Assembly: GCA_020137815.1 (NCBI GenBank)
Contig: CM035359.1
Location: 7,098,739 to 7,162,738, forward strand
Direction: 5' to 3'
DNA from: Hormiphora californensis
Taxonomy: Eukaryota > Ctenophora > Tentaculata > Cydippida > Pleurobrachiidae
DNA: 64,000 nt
In this document: positions 51,606 through 63,368 of the stretch, one piece after another
Layout: every line of letters begins with the position of its first letter
Position numbering within the stretch: position 1 is the stretch's first letter
Notes under the pieces: generated by a model
Databases searched by the model: none
What the model saw: the letters and a program-made list of their open reading frames with translations, nothing else
What the model was told of the DNA's origin: nothing
Made by a program: the position numbers and the translations under genes

Positions 51606-54589
51606 ATGCCAGAATTGAAGTGCCACCGCGAATTCAGAACCCGTGAAGCTCTATACAGGAAGCTTGAGGAGCGAATTCAGCAGGAGAAGGCATGGATCCC
51701 CAACAAACGCAGATTTATTTCCCTTGGAAACGTAAGTCAATGAATCGGGGATGAAATATTGTTATTATCAAAATATACACTTTAAATCCTGAGTTTTTAA
51801 AACGTTTGTTTTGCTCTGTATTGACATCACTGTGATAACAAGTTTTAAAACTGCTTCCCTGGTCTGTTGGTATTGACAATGCATTATCATACCCACAATG
51901 TGTTGTTATCAACCGAATTTATGTCACAGAGAGGCCCAGAGTACTCTCAAATTACTGTATAATGACCCGTAACTTAATTTTCTAATTCTCCCTCTCTCTC
52001 TCTCTCTCTCTTATCAGTAAGACAGTTTCACTCAGTTCCCGAGAAATCCCACTTCCGAGGCCCCGATATTAAGGGCCCCAACTTCATTTTCTCACTGGTT
52101 TATTATTTCCAGGGCCCCAACTTCATTTTCTCACTGGTTTATTATTTCCAGGGCGAGGTGACGTTCCTTGAGCGGGATGACGCAGTCCGGGGTATTTTCA
52201 ATTTAACCAAGATGTTCCGAATGTTCCCGAACACCTATTCGATGGCGGTAAACTTCCTCGATAGGTTTACGGCCCTCCTGAAGGTAATACACGAATATAC
52301 AAACACACACATGTAACACACAAACACGCATACACACACACACACACACATACACACACACACACTCTCAAACACACAGCTTCCTACTGCACTTTCCCCA
52401 GTCATTGAAAGGACTCCCTTTATTATGACTTGCAACTCGCCCAGTCCTTTTCTCTCTGTGTATTATATCTCTCTTCTCCCTTTTCTCCCAGGCCCTACCG
52501 CCCATTGACCACAGCATATATAATGTGCCTAAGATCAATATACTACTGTTTAGATCCAGTATCCCTTTGTGGTCTGGATAATATATTCCGTGGGAAAGGG
52601 CTACATAGTTACACAGGGCTACATAGTTACACAGGGCTACATAGTGCTACCATTACCCCAGCTGAGAGAATGTTAGGCACTTGTTATACGGGGAGCTTCA
52701 TTGAGCTAGCTAGGCCAGACTGTGTATGGAATGCCGTGTGGCGACATGAAACTGTGTGAATTTGGAAGAGTCTCATTGTTTTACCCCCTGGCCCCACTCG
52801 TTATAGATGTATCACAATAAGGAGGGGGGGGGGGGGCAATTATATCTCCGTTAGAGAATAAAAAGAAAGAAGTTAACTCAACAACATGTAACTAGAGCCA
52901 GCTAGTTAGTGTACCATTCGATCCCTCTTTATCTCTCTAATGAGGTCGATGTAAGAGAAGAGAAGATGTGTTAGAAGATGATGTGGGAAGTTGGTTCTTG
53001 TGACGTGTACAAGCAAGATCTGTGCTCAGGTTTCCCTACCAATTGGTCTCTCCCCACTCCCCAGATATCTCACTGTTACTCTTTCTTGACCCTCTGTTGC
53101 TCTCTCTCTCTCCCACCCTCTCAGTTTCTCTCTCCCCCCTCTCAGTTTCTCTCTCCCACCCTCTCAGTTTCTCTCTCCCACCCTCTGGTTATCTCTCTGC
53201 TACTCGTGTTCATTTGAGATTGGTTCGGGTCCAATCTTAATTAACCATGTGAGCTGCTCCAGATTGATGAAGATAAGATTAACCGAGAACTAGTCCTTCC
53301 TTCCTCGCTCATCTCTTTCTTTTCCTCCACCTCTCTTTCTTACTTTTATTTTCCTCCACCTCTCTTTGTTACTTTTATTTTACTCAATTTCTCTTTCTTA
53401 CTTTTACTCAATTTCTCTTTCTTACTTTTATTTTCTTCAATTTATATTTCTTACTTTTCCTCAATTTCTCTTTCTCCTTTCTTCGTACGATTCTAGAGAA
53501 CCAGATTTTAATTTCCCTAACATAATTACCTGGCCATATGTTTCTGGGAAGGCCAGATGAGTGGTAGTATGAGAAGAGAGAATGAGAAGAGAGGTAAAAT
53601 TACTGAAATTCTGTGTGGTTGAGAACCAATGGAAGGATAATATCCCAACCGCACCCACATCCGGCTCTCACTCGGGGCTAAGTGTTTCTCTCGTTTTAAA
53701 AAAGAAGAGGAGAGAGAGGGGGGGAAAGGGAGATGGGAGGGGGGGCCAGGGGGTGCAAAGAAGGGGGGAAGTGGGGGGCAAATGGGGGGGGGCACCAATT
53801 TTTCTCCCTTTTTTTCCCCCCCCTCGTCCCCCCCTTACCCAAAAAAACCCATCCTCTCCCTTTTTCCCCCCCGCTCCCCCAACCCCCCCCGCCCCCGGGT
53901 TTACTCTCTCTTCTCCCCCTCTGGGCCCCCCCTTTTTTTCTCTCTTCTTCTCTCTCTCCCCTGGGTTTCATTCCCCTCTTTTTCCTCTCCTTCTCTCCTC
54001 TTTCTTAAATCTTCACCCCTCATCTCTCCTCCTTTCTCTCCGTTTCGGTCTCCCCTCTCTTTCTTCCCCTTTCTCTCCTCCCATTTTCCCCAAAAATTCA
54101 ACTTCTGACCTTCATTTTCCCCCAGTCCTCCTTTGGGCCCTCCCTTTTTTTTCCCGGGTTCTTGCCCCCCCCGGGGGTTTTCCTCCCCCTTGGGGCCCGG
54201 GAAAAAGAGTTTTAAACCAGTTAAAAGGGGGAAATTTTAAACCCAAAAAAAAAGTGGAATACCCGACGGGCATGTGTGCAGAACCGAGAGACGAGAAGAT
54301 GAGTCGGGGTGCAAGGTGGCACCAATTCGTGTGTCCTGGAATGTTGATCCGGAGAGCGCAGGCTCAGATACAGGAGGCGCTTTAAAATACAACACACTAT
54401 ATCTCATCTCTCATCTCTGAACGAAAAGCTCGCGGCAGTAGAGAGACGGCTGAGCGAGAGCGCGGGAGAGAGCACCCGAGAGCGGCCGAGAGGAGCGGGA
54501 GCGTCTTCTCCTACGATATCGATCTCTCGCTGCAGTTTTCTAGATCGAGCGTATGCGCTAGAGTCTCTCTCTCGGTCTTCTCTCTCATC

Positions 54590-54655
<66 letters not shown>

Positions 54656-57600
54656 CCCCTCCCATTTGATCCAGGAAGCACTTAGTGCAGGAGGCATGTT
54701 GCCTGGAAGCCCTGCTAGTGTGTGGCGGGAAGCAGTAGACTCCTCTTTGTACCTCACCAAGAAATACCACCTCAATGTGGTAACATCACCTGCACCCCTC
54801 CCAGGAGTGGTAGTAGAACCTCTAACTTCGGTGACAGAGTAAGAAAGTAGCTAGTTAGTAGCCAGTTCTGAAGGAAGGGGAATATAGTCTGGTGGTAGAA
54901 CCTCTCAGAAAGTAGCTAGTTAGTACTGCCTAGTCTTGTTAAACCACTTTAGAGCGACAAGTGCGGTCATAAGAAGTGTGTGTACATGTGTGTGTGAACA
55001 GTGAAGTGCTAGTCTGGAGAAATGAGGTACCTGATACAGCTTACACTTCGTAACCACACCTAGTTCTAGGATGTACCGAAAGAGATTGGATGTTCTCTGG
55101 GCTGGCTCCTAAAATTAGGTGTTTCAAGGTGTAATTATTGTACTGCAAGACCTGGAATATTCTGGAAGGAGAGTTGCATACTGAGAAACCTAACACTGAC
55201 CCAGTCATTATCACAGCTGTACCCCTCCTTATCTAAAATCTAAACAAAGTGCAAATTGATGTGCAGAGTTCCTCCAGTCACTCGGGCATCCCTCACTTTC
55301 TCCAACAGCACAATTCCTCCTCACCTCTAAGATATCCTTTCCCTTAAGGCTCAACTAAACTTTATCCCTCCCCCAGATCCACTTTATTTAACCCCATCCC
55401 TCCCCCAGATACATTTAATCAGTTATCTAACCCCACTATCCCTTCTCAGATTCGTCCGATTCACCTGCACTGTGTAGCAGTTACCTGTGTTTACATTGCA
55501 GTGAAGCTTCAGGAGGAGCAGCAGGTTAGAAGAATAAGTTTGTTTGTCTGTTTGTTTCTGTGTCAGTTGGTGTGTTTCCCGTTATTGTATTGTCATGTCG
55601 AGTGTTGGTGATACTGCAATGCAACATGTTACTCCTTTTCTTTTCTGAAGCTTTTTTTGCACCTCTGAAACTATCTATTTCAAAAGAAGCGTGAAACATG
55701 CTTTTTTTTGTGCATTTATTGCAGTAATGTGAGAGAGACAAAAAGAGAGGCCCTGTGATAACTGCAGATAGTGTGAAGGTGGTAAACAGGTCTTTGTTTT
55801 AGAATGTTTAGTCGCTGATTCGAGCTGCCAGGTGACATGTGTGAAGGAATGTGTGAAGGAAGGTGTGCAAGTGAAGAACACTAGACGTGTTCGAATCTTT
55901 TAAAAAGCCTGTAGAAAGGCCTCTCAACGTCTGACTTGTTCTCAGTTTGTCAGTCTGTCCAGTTTGTCAGTTGGTTTGTCAGTTTGTCAGTATTATTGGA
56001 CTGTTGACAAGTTCTAAGTTGGCGGCGTGCCTCTCGCACTGAAGCCAGTTATTCCCTGTCAATCCTTGTACACAACCCTCCCGACACTCAACCCCTCTCC
56101 ACACACACAGTCTTCTAATCTTTCACACTGTTTATCTTTCTTCCCAATCTGCCCAGACTGTACTGACCCAAACTGGACTAATCGGAGCCAACAACAATGA
56201 CCCCCATATCACGCTAATTACCTTACTCTCGTTTTTTAAGAAACGCTTTAGTAAGAAACTTGTTTATAAGAAACTTTTTAAATGTAGATCACACAATTCA
56301 GAGACACCACAACAAAATAGAACACCCCTAACTTGTTAAGTTTCTTGATAAAGAAGAAATTCTTTTTGTTTTTGGATTGCTAACACCTGTAGTTTCCTAG
56401 AAAAAAAGTTTCTTATTTAAAAGTTTCTTGAAATATGCGAGCTTAATTAACGAGAGTAAGGTATCTTTACCCCCTCTCTCTCTATCTGTATAAGATATAT
56501 GACAGCCAAGTCGGGTAAAATTAACCTGTCATATACCTTGTCAGATTACACTCCAGACAACTTCCTTATTAGCCCCCCCCCCACCCCCCACCTTTATAAA
56601 CACACATCACAAGATGGTGGATTTAAGTTTTAAGTCTGGAGACTAGGAACCATTAACCAGCCATATTATATTTTATATCCTCAGCTCTCTCCCCATTACA
56701 TTTCTAGAATATTCAAGAACCTCACTATTCCCTGAATATTATACAGATGCACTCTCAGATAACTATAGTAGGTTTATTATACTCTCTGTGGGGGCGCCTG
56801 TCTATAATAGCACTACTCAGTACTCAAGACTCGCCAACAAAAGATAGTGAGAGAGAGCCGAGAGGGAGAGATTAATGATGTCCCCTACTTACAGCGACAC
56901 CGCCATTCTGTCTATTACTTAGTTACACACAATGCAAGATTCATCAAATCTCCCAAATCCGAAATCTTATCTAATCAGTAGAATATCTGGAGCATATATT
57001 ATTATCTGTGAAGAAACCACACTCATTGACGTCATAATTCGTGACGTCACGCTTCTCTAGTTTCATCTTCTAGACCGTTCCATCTTGTCGTAATGGAGAC
57101 TTTAGGTAGACCACCCACCACCAGTAGAGTCGTCTAGAACTTGTTACAGGGGTATCTAATACCGGCTGTAAATCTATCCACGGCGAAGGAACATTTCTGG
57201 CTCTAAATATTTTCCATATTATATTCCCTGGTATATATCGATTAGAACATGTAACCTGCTGTAACTGCAGTAACTCGCAGTATAAATATTTCCAGATATT
57301 TCGCAAGATGTGCCTCTCTACCCACCAGCAGATATAATGCCTCATTTTCCCAGCTACCCACTACTAGTGCTGTCTGTGTGCCTCTCTACCCACCTCAGCA
57401 GCAGATATAATGCCTCATTTTCCCAGCTACCCACTACTAGTGCTGTCTGTGTAGATATGTTTACAGCTCACAGTTGAGAAACACACCACTAACATGTACA
57501 CGTGCAGTATAATAGTGATCTATATAGGTGAAGTGATCTCGGATATATGATGTGATTCTATCTAATATTAGAGTCACATGATCTACCAATGATTCGTAGG

Positions 57601-57784
57601 AGGGTAGATAACACTACAACTTACCAGTGTACTACGTTTTGTACGTCTTCTTGTGAGACTATCCAATGACATGCAGCTAGGTAGGTCTATCTCACTGCCC
57701 TAGCTACCTCTACTGCACTGCAGAATTTAGCTGGCTTCGTTGGAGATACTAGCATCACAACAAGCAAACACACAGGTCCAGTGT

Positions 57785-57833
<49 letters not shown>

Positions 57834-60800
57834 GCCTCCTTGGCCAATTCCCGAAAGTGCACGAGAAGCATGTTGAATTCCAATCAAAACCACTTGACAT
57901 GTGCGATCTTCCTTCCATTCTCTCTCACTCTATATCTCACTCTATCTCTCACTCTATCTCTCACTCTATATCTCACCCCTCTCTGAAGCTACATAGGCAG
58001 TTGCTATGGCAACCTGTACATACAATCGAACTGATTCTCCCCGATTCTCCATGCTTTAGTTGTCATGGTACCCATAGAAATCAGGGGGCTGTAAAATAGG
58101 TTTGTAGGAGGAGGAGGGCTGTAAAAGGAGCGTTCCTTTTCGATGTATTCGTGAGATGAAACCAGATATATATTTTTCTTTCTCCCTTTCTTTCTCGCTC
58201 ATTCCTCTATCTCCAATTTCCTATTTTCTTTCTGTCACGATCAAGTTTGGCCATTCTTTTTTTCTAGAATATCTTATAGATAGATCGAGTTCCCAATGTC
58301 ACGTGACGCATCAAGTTACTTCGGAGAGTTAGCTATTTGTTAGGCTACAACTCTGCAGGTCCTGAGTAATAATACACAAGTTTAAACATGTCCGCTGGTC
58401 TTGGATCTAGAAAATCTAATTATGTGGCAGCTCCTGAGAGATGTTTATTTAGCAGTGATCCCTGAACTCTGGATCAAATCCAAGTCTACTAAAATATTCC
58501 ACGGAAGATCGTAACTGAAGTCAGTATATCCTCCAACTTCTGAACATAAGTTAGAAGTTTTCTAAAAAAAAATACTATTCATTGCTTTGGTGTTCTACAG
58601 TTGGTTGGTTGGTTGTAAGACTACATAAAACTATTGGTTGGCATGTTTTAGAGGTGTGTCGACACTGTGTCGGTACATTCCTTAGGAAGTAAGAGGGTAA
58701 TGCAATCAATGAACCATGTCGCCATGTGTACCGTATCATGGAGGGTACCAGTGTTGTTGCCCCGTTGTTGCTAGTGCCATCAACGGGTGACAAAAGATGG
58801 TGTTTAGATCTCTCTCTTCATTGTGATTTTCAGCCCTTCTTTTCCCGCGAACATTAATTGTCTCTATAGAGGATTTGGCAAGCAGATCTAATCAGAGATT
58901 CTACCAGTGACCACGCCTATCTCCCCCAAGTATTGGTTTTTCCCATGCCTGTCCAATGTAGGAGAGAGATTGCCGATTGGGACATTGGTTTCAAAACAAA
59001 AACAAATGGTTTATTGGAAACAAAGTGATCTATATCATTACAAACTACACTATATCATTAGATCCGACAAGTCCAGTTTCCCTGTAGGCAGCTAGGGAGA
59101 GAAACATACATTTACTAAGAGAGAGAGAGGAAAGTCCAGTTCCCCCGTCTAACTGGGTGGAATGACAACAACCAATCAGAACTTGTTATTTAGGTCACGT
59201 GACTGGTTATCAGCCAATCAGGGACCAGTATTTCCTGGTTCGGTCGGTTCCCCGTCTAACTGGGTGGAATGACCTTCATGAAGTACAGAGTGTGTACATC
59301 AGCAGGTCTCTTGTTGTCATTGCTACCCTCAAGTTTACAGGACACATCAGCCGACATGACCACGGTCCACCCGTGCTGCTCCGCTATCCTCATCATCCTG
59401 CCCAACATGGCTTTAGCGTGGTATGTAGCGCCCCCTTTAGTTGGCCACGTGTTCTGCCAGGCCCACCCATTCAGATTCACCTCCAGGTTCCCCTCGGGCA
59501 GTTGACACTCACTTGCAACTCCATGTGGGTAGCAGTGGTAGATGGCATCCCTCATTGGGACACCTACATCTAGCGGGAAGTCTAGCAGCCTTATCCTGTT
59601 CAGGCTGGTGAGAGCGAGGCAGGCGAATTTGCAGTTCATTGGGTAGGGCTCTCGTTTGAAGAGTAGAGAGGCTTTATCCGTTATACTCTTGCTAACATCA
59701 ATCGCATAGTACGGGACGTACCCGTTAGCTGCCATCATCTCCATAACCCGGGATAAAGATCTTCTTAGCCTGGACCGCCTCGTGGTTGGAACAGTGCCAG
59801 GGAGTTCCCCGGATCTTCACCTCCATACAGCCATAGTAATCAATATTCTCCTGAATTGTCAGACCCGCCACACTGAGGGCTGATTTCAGTTGTTCAAAGA
59901 GGTGATTGCAGTTGATCAGCCTCAGTCTGTCCATCTTGCTGAGGGAGATCATAACCATATCGTTAGGATGAGCGGAGTAGGTTGGGTCGTACATAAAGAA
60001 ATAGCTATCAGTTCGTCCCTTTCAGATTGGTAGGCCGCGATTAACCTCCAATTTAGACCACCCAACCGTCCTGCCATATTGCAAATCAACCTCCTAGTGT
60101 TGATGCCATCCTCATGTATATGGCCCCAGTACCCGTTAGTTTTATCTCACAGAACCTCTCCCCAGCAGCCATCCCCTCACTGAACATCCGCCGTTCCTTT
60201 TGGCCAGCAGTCCTGTATTGCCATGAGAACGGCCTGCTTGATGTGTTCGTCATGGTGTAGTAGGGTCAGCTTGTCATTGGTCGACCCGCCTGGTGCTATG
60301 CAGCATACACGTGTAGTCCGGGAGGCAGGAGGTGCCTGACTCTTAGTAAAGAACCAGGTGGCGTTATCACCCACCCTGGACAGATCCGAACTCACCACCA
60401 GGTTATAACCCAGAGCGTACATCTCTTCAAACAACCGGAGTACAAAATACTTTCCCAGAGTCCCGAGTTCCTTTCCACCTCCCCGTGCAAATGTCATGTA
60501 GCTGGACCCAACCTGCATTTTCAATGTCCCGTAGTACTCCTTTATGGGTGGTGTGGTAGACCCAGTTTTAGTCTGTATCTCTTGGTCTAGTCTGGTCAGC
60601 AGTGCCAGCACATCTGGAGGGACATTCATGGCTCTAATCCTGCTCCGTCCACTAATACCTATCACAACAAAGGCATCCGGCTGGTATGTCACCGGCATCT
60701 CACTTGAAACGTTCCCCATTTTATACACTGAGCTAGATCATGGGAAATATTCAGGGTTAGGTTGGGAGAGAAGCTTTGACTCCTTCATAAATCTACGGAA

Positions 60801-62127
60801 CGGACGCAACAAAGGCATACACACGAAGAAGAAAAGCGATATGATATGAGTGTGTGTGTCGGAAGTAAAATAGACACTTCAACACATTCCATTCAATACA
60901 ATTAGTTGAAACATCAGATAGATCAAAGTGAACAGTGCCGCAGCAGTAAATGTACTACACCTAATTATCCACCTAATTATCCTATATATAACCTAGATTT
61001 AATATTTCCAATCTCTCTGTAGTGAGCGAGATTTAGTCAAGATAGAAATTTTAATAGATACACAATGGCACACACTAACTACGTCAATGGTTTTCTTTGT
61101 GTAAGCTTGTCGACATCCAATTCCAGTTATTAAGAGAGATAACACCCGACATAGGCATTATTAGCTTGCATAATTGCATTGGCCTGCAGGAATAATATTC
61201 TGGTGAAAATACCAGGCGCCTGGTATAATTTCCCCAGAACATTATTCCTTGTTATTCCAGACTGGCTGGCAGAATGGACAAGATGTGTATAACGTGAGAG
61301 AGAGGTGTTCCAGTCTACACTTCCTAGTACGGGTTTGTGTGGAAGAGAGTGTCTGCATAAACTGAACAATAAAATCAGTCTAGAGGAGTCTATAACACGA
61401 GAAAGAAGTGACTTTATATATAGATCATGACTCATTCTGTCGCCATTCTGTGATTGTTTGTTGTTATTGGTAAACCGCTCTCATCTCATTGGTCCAGCCA
61501 CAGGCACACTGCACAGTATCGACAAGTCACAAGAAACATTATGTTACCGGAAGCATGCATAATGTCCTGTATAACACACATAGAAGATTGTAATAATTAA
61601 AGGGGCCTTATGACCGGTGTGTCACATGATGATGTTGGGAAGTTGTCCTTCCCATCCACACACCATTCCTTTATTCTGGAAGCCCTACTTCCCAAGCACG
61701 CCGCCCCTTACACATTTCATATTATGTGAAACTCAGATTTCAGATCTGAGTAGAAGGGGGCTTTATAAAAACAAATATTTCACCTTCTATTCCTTCTTCA
61801 TTACATAGTGTTTCTAGAAATCCCTTGTGAATTCTTTAGTTGATCTCACACCACCCTTCTCCCTCAATTACAAACTCACAAACTACTCTACTCAGCTCTA
61901 TTAACACTCCTAAATCCTAGCTGACCCCCTAGCAGACCCCATTCACTGACCCCTCTTTCCCCTCTCAGTACATTCCGGACGCTAAAGGTCTGATTGAAGC
62001 CTCCATCAAGACAGAGTTAGGGACCCCGTTCTACAGCCACACTGACCTCCTCCGCATGGAGAGGAAGGTTCTAGACAAACTGGAGTGGGCTCTAAACCCC
62101 GTCACCCCCCTCATCATGCTCGAATTG
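51606..62127 (+). CDS. Cyclin G/I-like protein (partial; continues past window)
   Basis: Exons found: 51606-51731 (MPELKCHREFRTREALYRKL), 52152-52283 (RGIFNLTKMFRMFPNTYSMA, VNFLDRFTALLK) and 61969-62127 (TPFYSHTDLLRMERKVLDKL, EWALNP), all phase 0. The cyclin-box helices NLDRF-like and DLLRMEKIVLEKL-like segments fit the cyclin G/I group, linked in animals to growth and cell-cycle control. The helix normally between them is not seen; its exon should lie in the 9.7 kb intron and may be lost in the poor sequence at 53700-54250. The acceptor of exon 2 is preceded by a 39-bp duplicate of itself. An upstream copy of exon 1 is at 47417. Confidence 0.75.
52072..52151. repeat. 39-bp duplication of the cyclin exon-2 acceptor
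   Basis: GGCCCCAACTTCATTTTCTC and the following CACTGGTTTATTATTTCCAG occur twice in tandem, giving two successive acceptors. Only the second leads directly into GGCGAGGTGACG. Confidence 0.9.
53690..54250. other. Homopolymer-rich, probably unreliable sequence
   Basis: Dominated by runs of G, then C and T (for example CCCCCCCTCGTCCCCCCCTT). Composition is unlike anything else here and open frames exist only because of the runs. It likely reflects bad consensus around a simple repeat. Confidence 0.7.
54671..54775 (+). other. Possible orphan exon
   Basis: After TTTGATCCAG an open phase-0 block encodes EALSAGGMLPGSPASVWREA and continues to KKYHLNV before GTAACA. It has exon-like borders and composition but no recognised homology; it could belong to the cyclin transcript or be chance. 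Confidence 0.25.
57311..57451. repeat. 70-bp tandem duplication
   Basis: GTGCCTCTCTACCCACC through GTGCTGTCTGT occurs twice, almost identical. Confidence 0.9.
59143..59273 (-). mobile_element. hAT-like MITE, CCAAT/E-box family, copy E, with 24-bp flanking repeat
   Basis: Core 59167-59249: two CCAAT boxes, perfect GTCACGTGAC and the right end CGGTCGGTTCC; the left terminal repeat is missing. Flanked by a 24-bp direct repeat (59143-59166, 59250-59273) that includes the last codons and stop of the gene to the right. Confidence 0.75.
59256..60728 (-). pseudogene. Four-repeat protein of unknown function, intronless, frameshifted
   Basis: Three overlapping-frame segments (60177-60728, about 59950-60176, 59725-59994, then 59256-59744) read as one protein if about four single-base shifts are allowed, near 60175, 60110, 60010 and 59750. 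It has four ~115-residue repeats, each with a RLRLIN/RIRAMN-like strand, a YYGTLKMQV/YYGCMEVKI/GNLEVNLNG strand followed by a G-x-PW-like motif, a helix, then GYNLVVSSDLS/GYVPYYAIDVS/GWTVVMSADVS and a WFF-K-like strand. I recall unnamed eukaryotic proteins with this pattern but no function. It starts MYKMGNVSSEM and ends MKVIPPS. Nested in the cyclin intron, opposite strand. It may be a pseudogene or an intact gene with assembly indels. Confidence 0.6.
60729..61968. other. Cyclin intron, right part; nothing gene-like
   Basis: AT-rich, unique-looking sequence with short spurious frames only; it ends in the pyrimidine-rich acceptor CCCCTCTCAG of the cyclin exon at 61969. Confidence 0.5.
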
Positions 62128-63333
62128 GTAGGTACAGCTGGGTGACATGTGACATTCCACTCAATCATTGAGTCTCAATGCCGCGGAGTATATTTAAACT
62201 TTGTTACAGACACCTCGAACTTTGTTACAGACACCTCAAACTTTGTTACAGACAACTCAAACTTTGTTACAGACAACTCAAAGTTTTCTCTGTCATAATA
62301 TTATGTTAGTATCTGTTCTTTAGCTAGATTTAAGGTTGACGCATAGCGCTTTTATTATGTAAGGGGGCGTAGAGCGAAATTTATCGCTGAGTAAGACAAA
62401 TAATATGCGATGCGTCACGAGTTCTTCAACTCAGCATTTTTTTTCTCTCTCTCCTTGCTTCTCTCCAATTACCTCCTTTTAATCTCAAATTTCGTTCTCT
62501 CCCCCCTTTTTTCCCCCCTTTTTTTTTCCCCTTTTCCCCCCCCCCAAAACTCCCCCCCCCCCTTTTTTTTGTTTTCCCCCCCTTTTCCCCTTTTCTTATT
62601 CTCTCCCCTCTCTCTCCCCCTCCTCTTTTTCTCCCTTTTTTTTTCCCCCCCCGACCCCCCCTCCTCTCCCCCTTTTTTCCCCCCCTTTTTTCCCCCCCCC
62701 CCCCCCCCCACCCGTTATCCCAAAAACCTTTTTCTCCTCTCCCGCCTCTCTTTTCCTCTTCCCTTCCCACGGGGGGCCCCCCGCTGGGCTAAAAAGCCCC
62801 CTTTCTGGTTTTTCCCCCCCCTAAAATGGCCCCCAAAATATAAAGTGGACAAACATAAGCTTTCCCCAAAATAGAGCTACTACCTCTACATAAAAAGAAC
62901 ACACGGAAAGAAGAAAGCTGACTGCAGGACATTTGGGAAAAATTTTAGAAAGAAAAGGAAAAATGGGTTGAAATGACAACATAAAACGAAGCTCGGGGCT
63001 ATTGAAAATGGCTAACCAAAAAGAAGGGGGAATTGGGAGAAAACAGTGCAATGGCTTAAATTCGGTTTGTTTTTTATTTTAAATGGTTAAAAACTTGGGT
63101 CAAATATCGAGAAGTTCTTCAACTCAAGCATTTTTTTTCTCTCAAATCTCTACACTCTCCTGCTATCTCTCCAACTCTCCACCTCTGCACGACTCTGCAG
63201 ATTTCGTAGCTCTCTCCCTTTCTCTCTCTCACCTCAAGTACTGGGGCCTTTCGGGTCGAGATCGTCAGAGAGCAGATCTTCTCTCTCTTCTCGCTCTACT
63301 ATCCTCTATCTCTCTCGCTCTCCTCTCCCCTCT

Positions 63334-63368
<35 letters not shown>

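Larger units (their letters stand above)
52284..59255. other. Long cyclin intron, left part
   Basis: A (CA)n tract (52300-52380), pyrimidine repeats (53090-53480), homopolymer junk (53690-54250), CT tracts (54590-54655, 57787-57833), a possible lone exon (54671-54775) and a 70-bp tandem duplication (57311-57451). Otherwise nothing gene-like. Confidence 0.5.

Noticed and set aside
47875-51731. A paralogous AP5M1-cyclin gene pair
   Set aside because: Copies are near-identical, cut mid-exon and sit beside a gap; allelic duplication is simpler.
53582-54385. Long open frame of 267 codons on +
   Set aside because: Pro/Phe/Gly-rich translation of homopolymer runs; several frames are open at once and no domain is visible.
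55860-55900. tRNA-like GTTCGAATC box
   Set aside because: No matching A box or cloverleaf arms around it.
62410-62874. Open frame of 154 codons on + and shadows on -
   Set aside because: Translation of C/T homopolymers in unreliable sequence.
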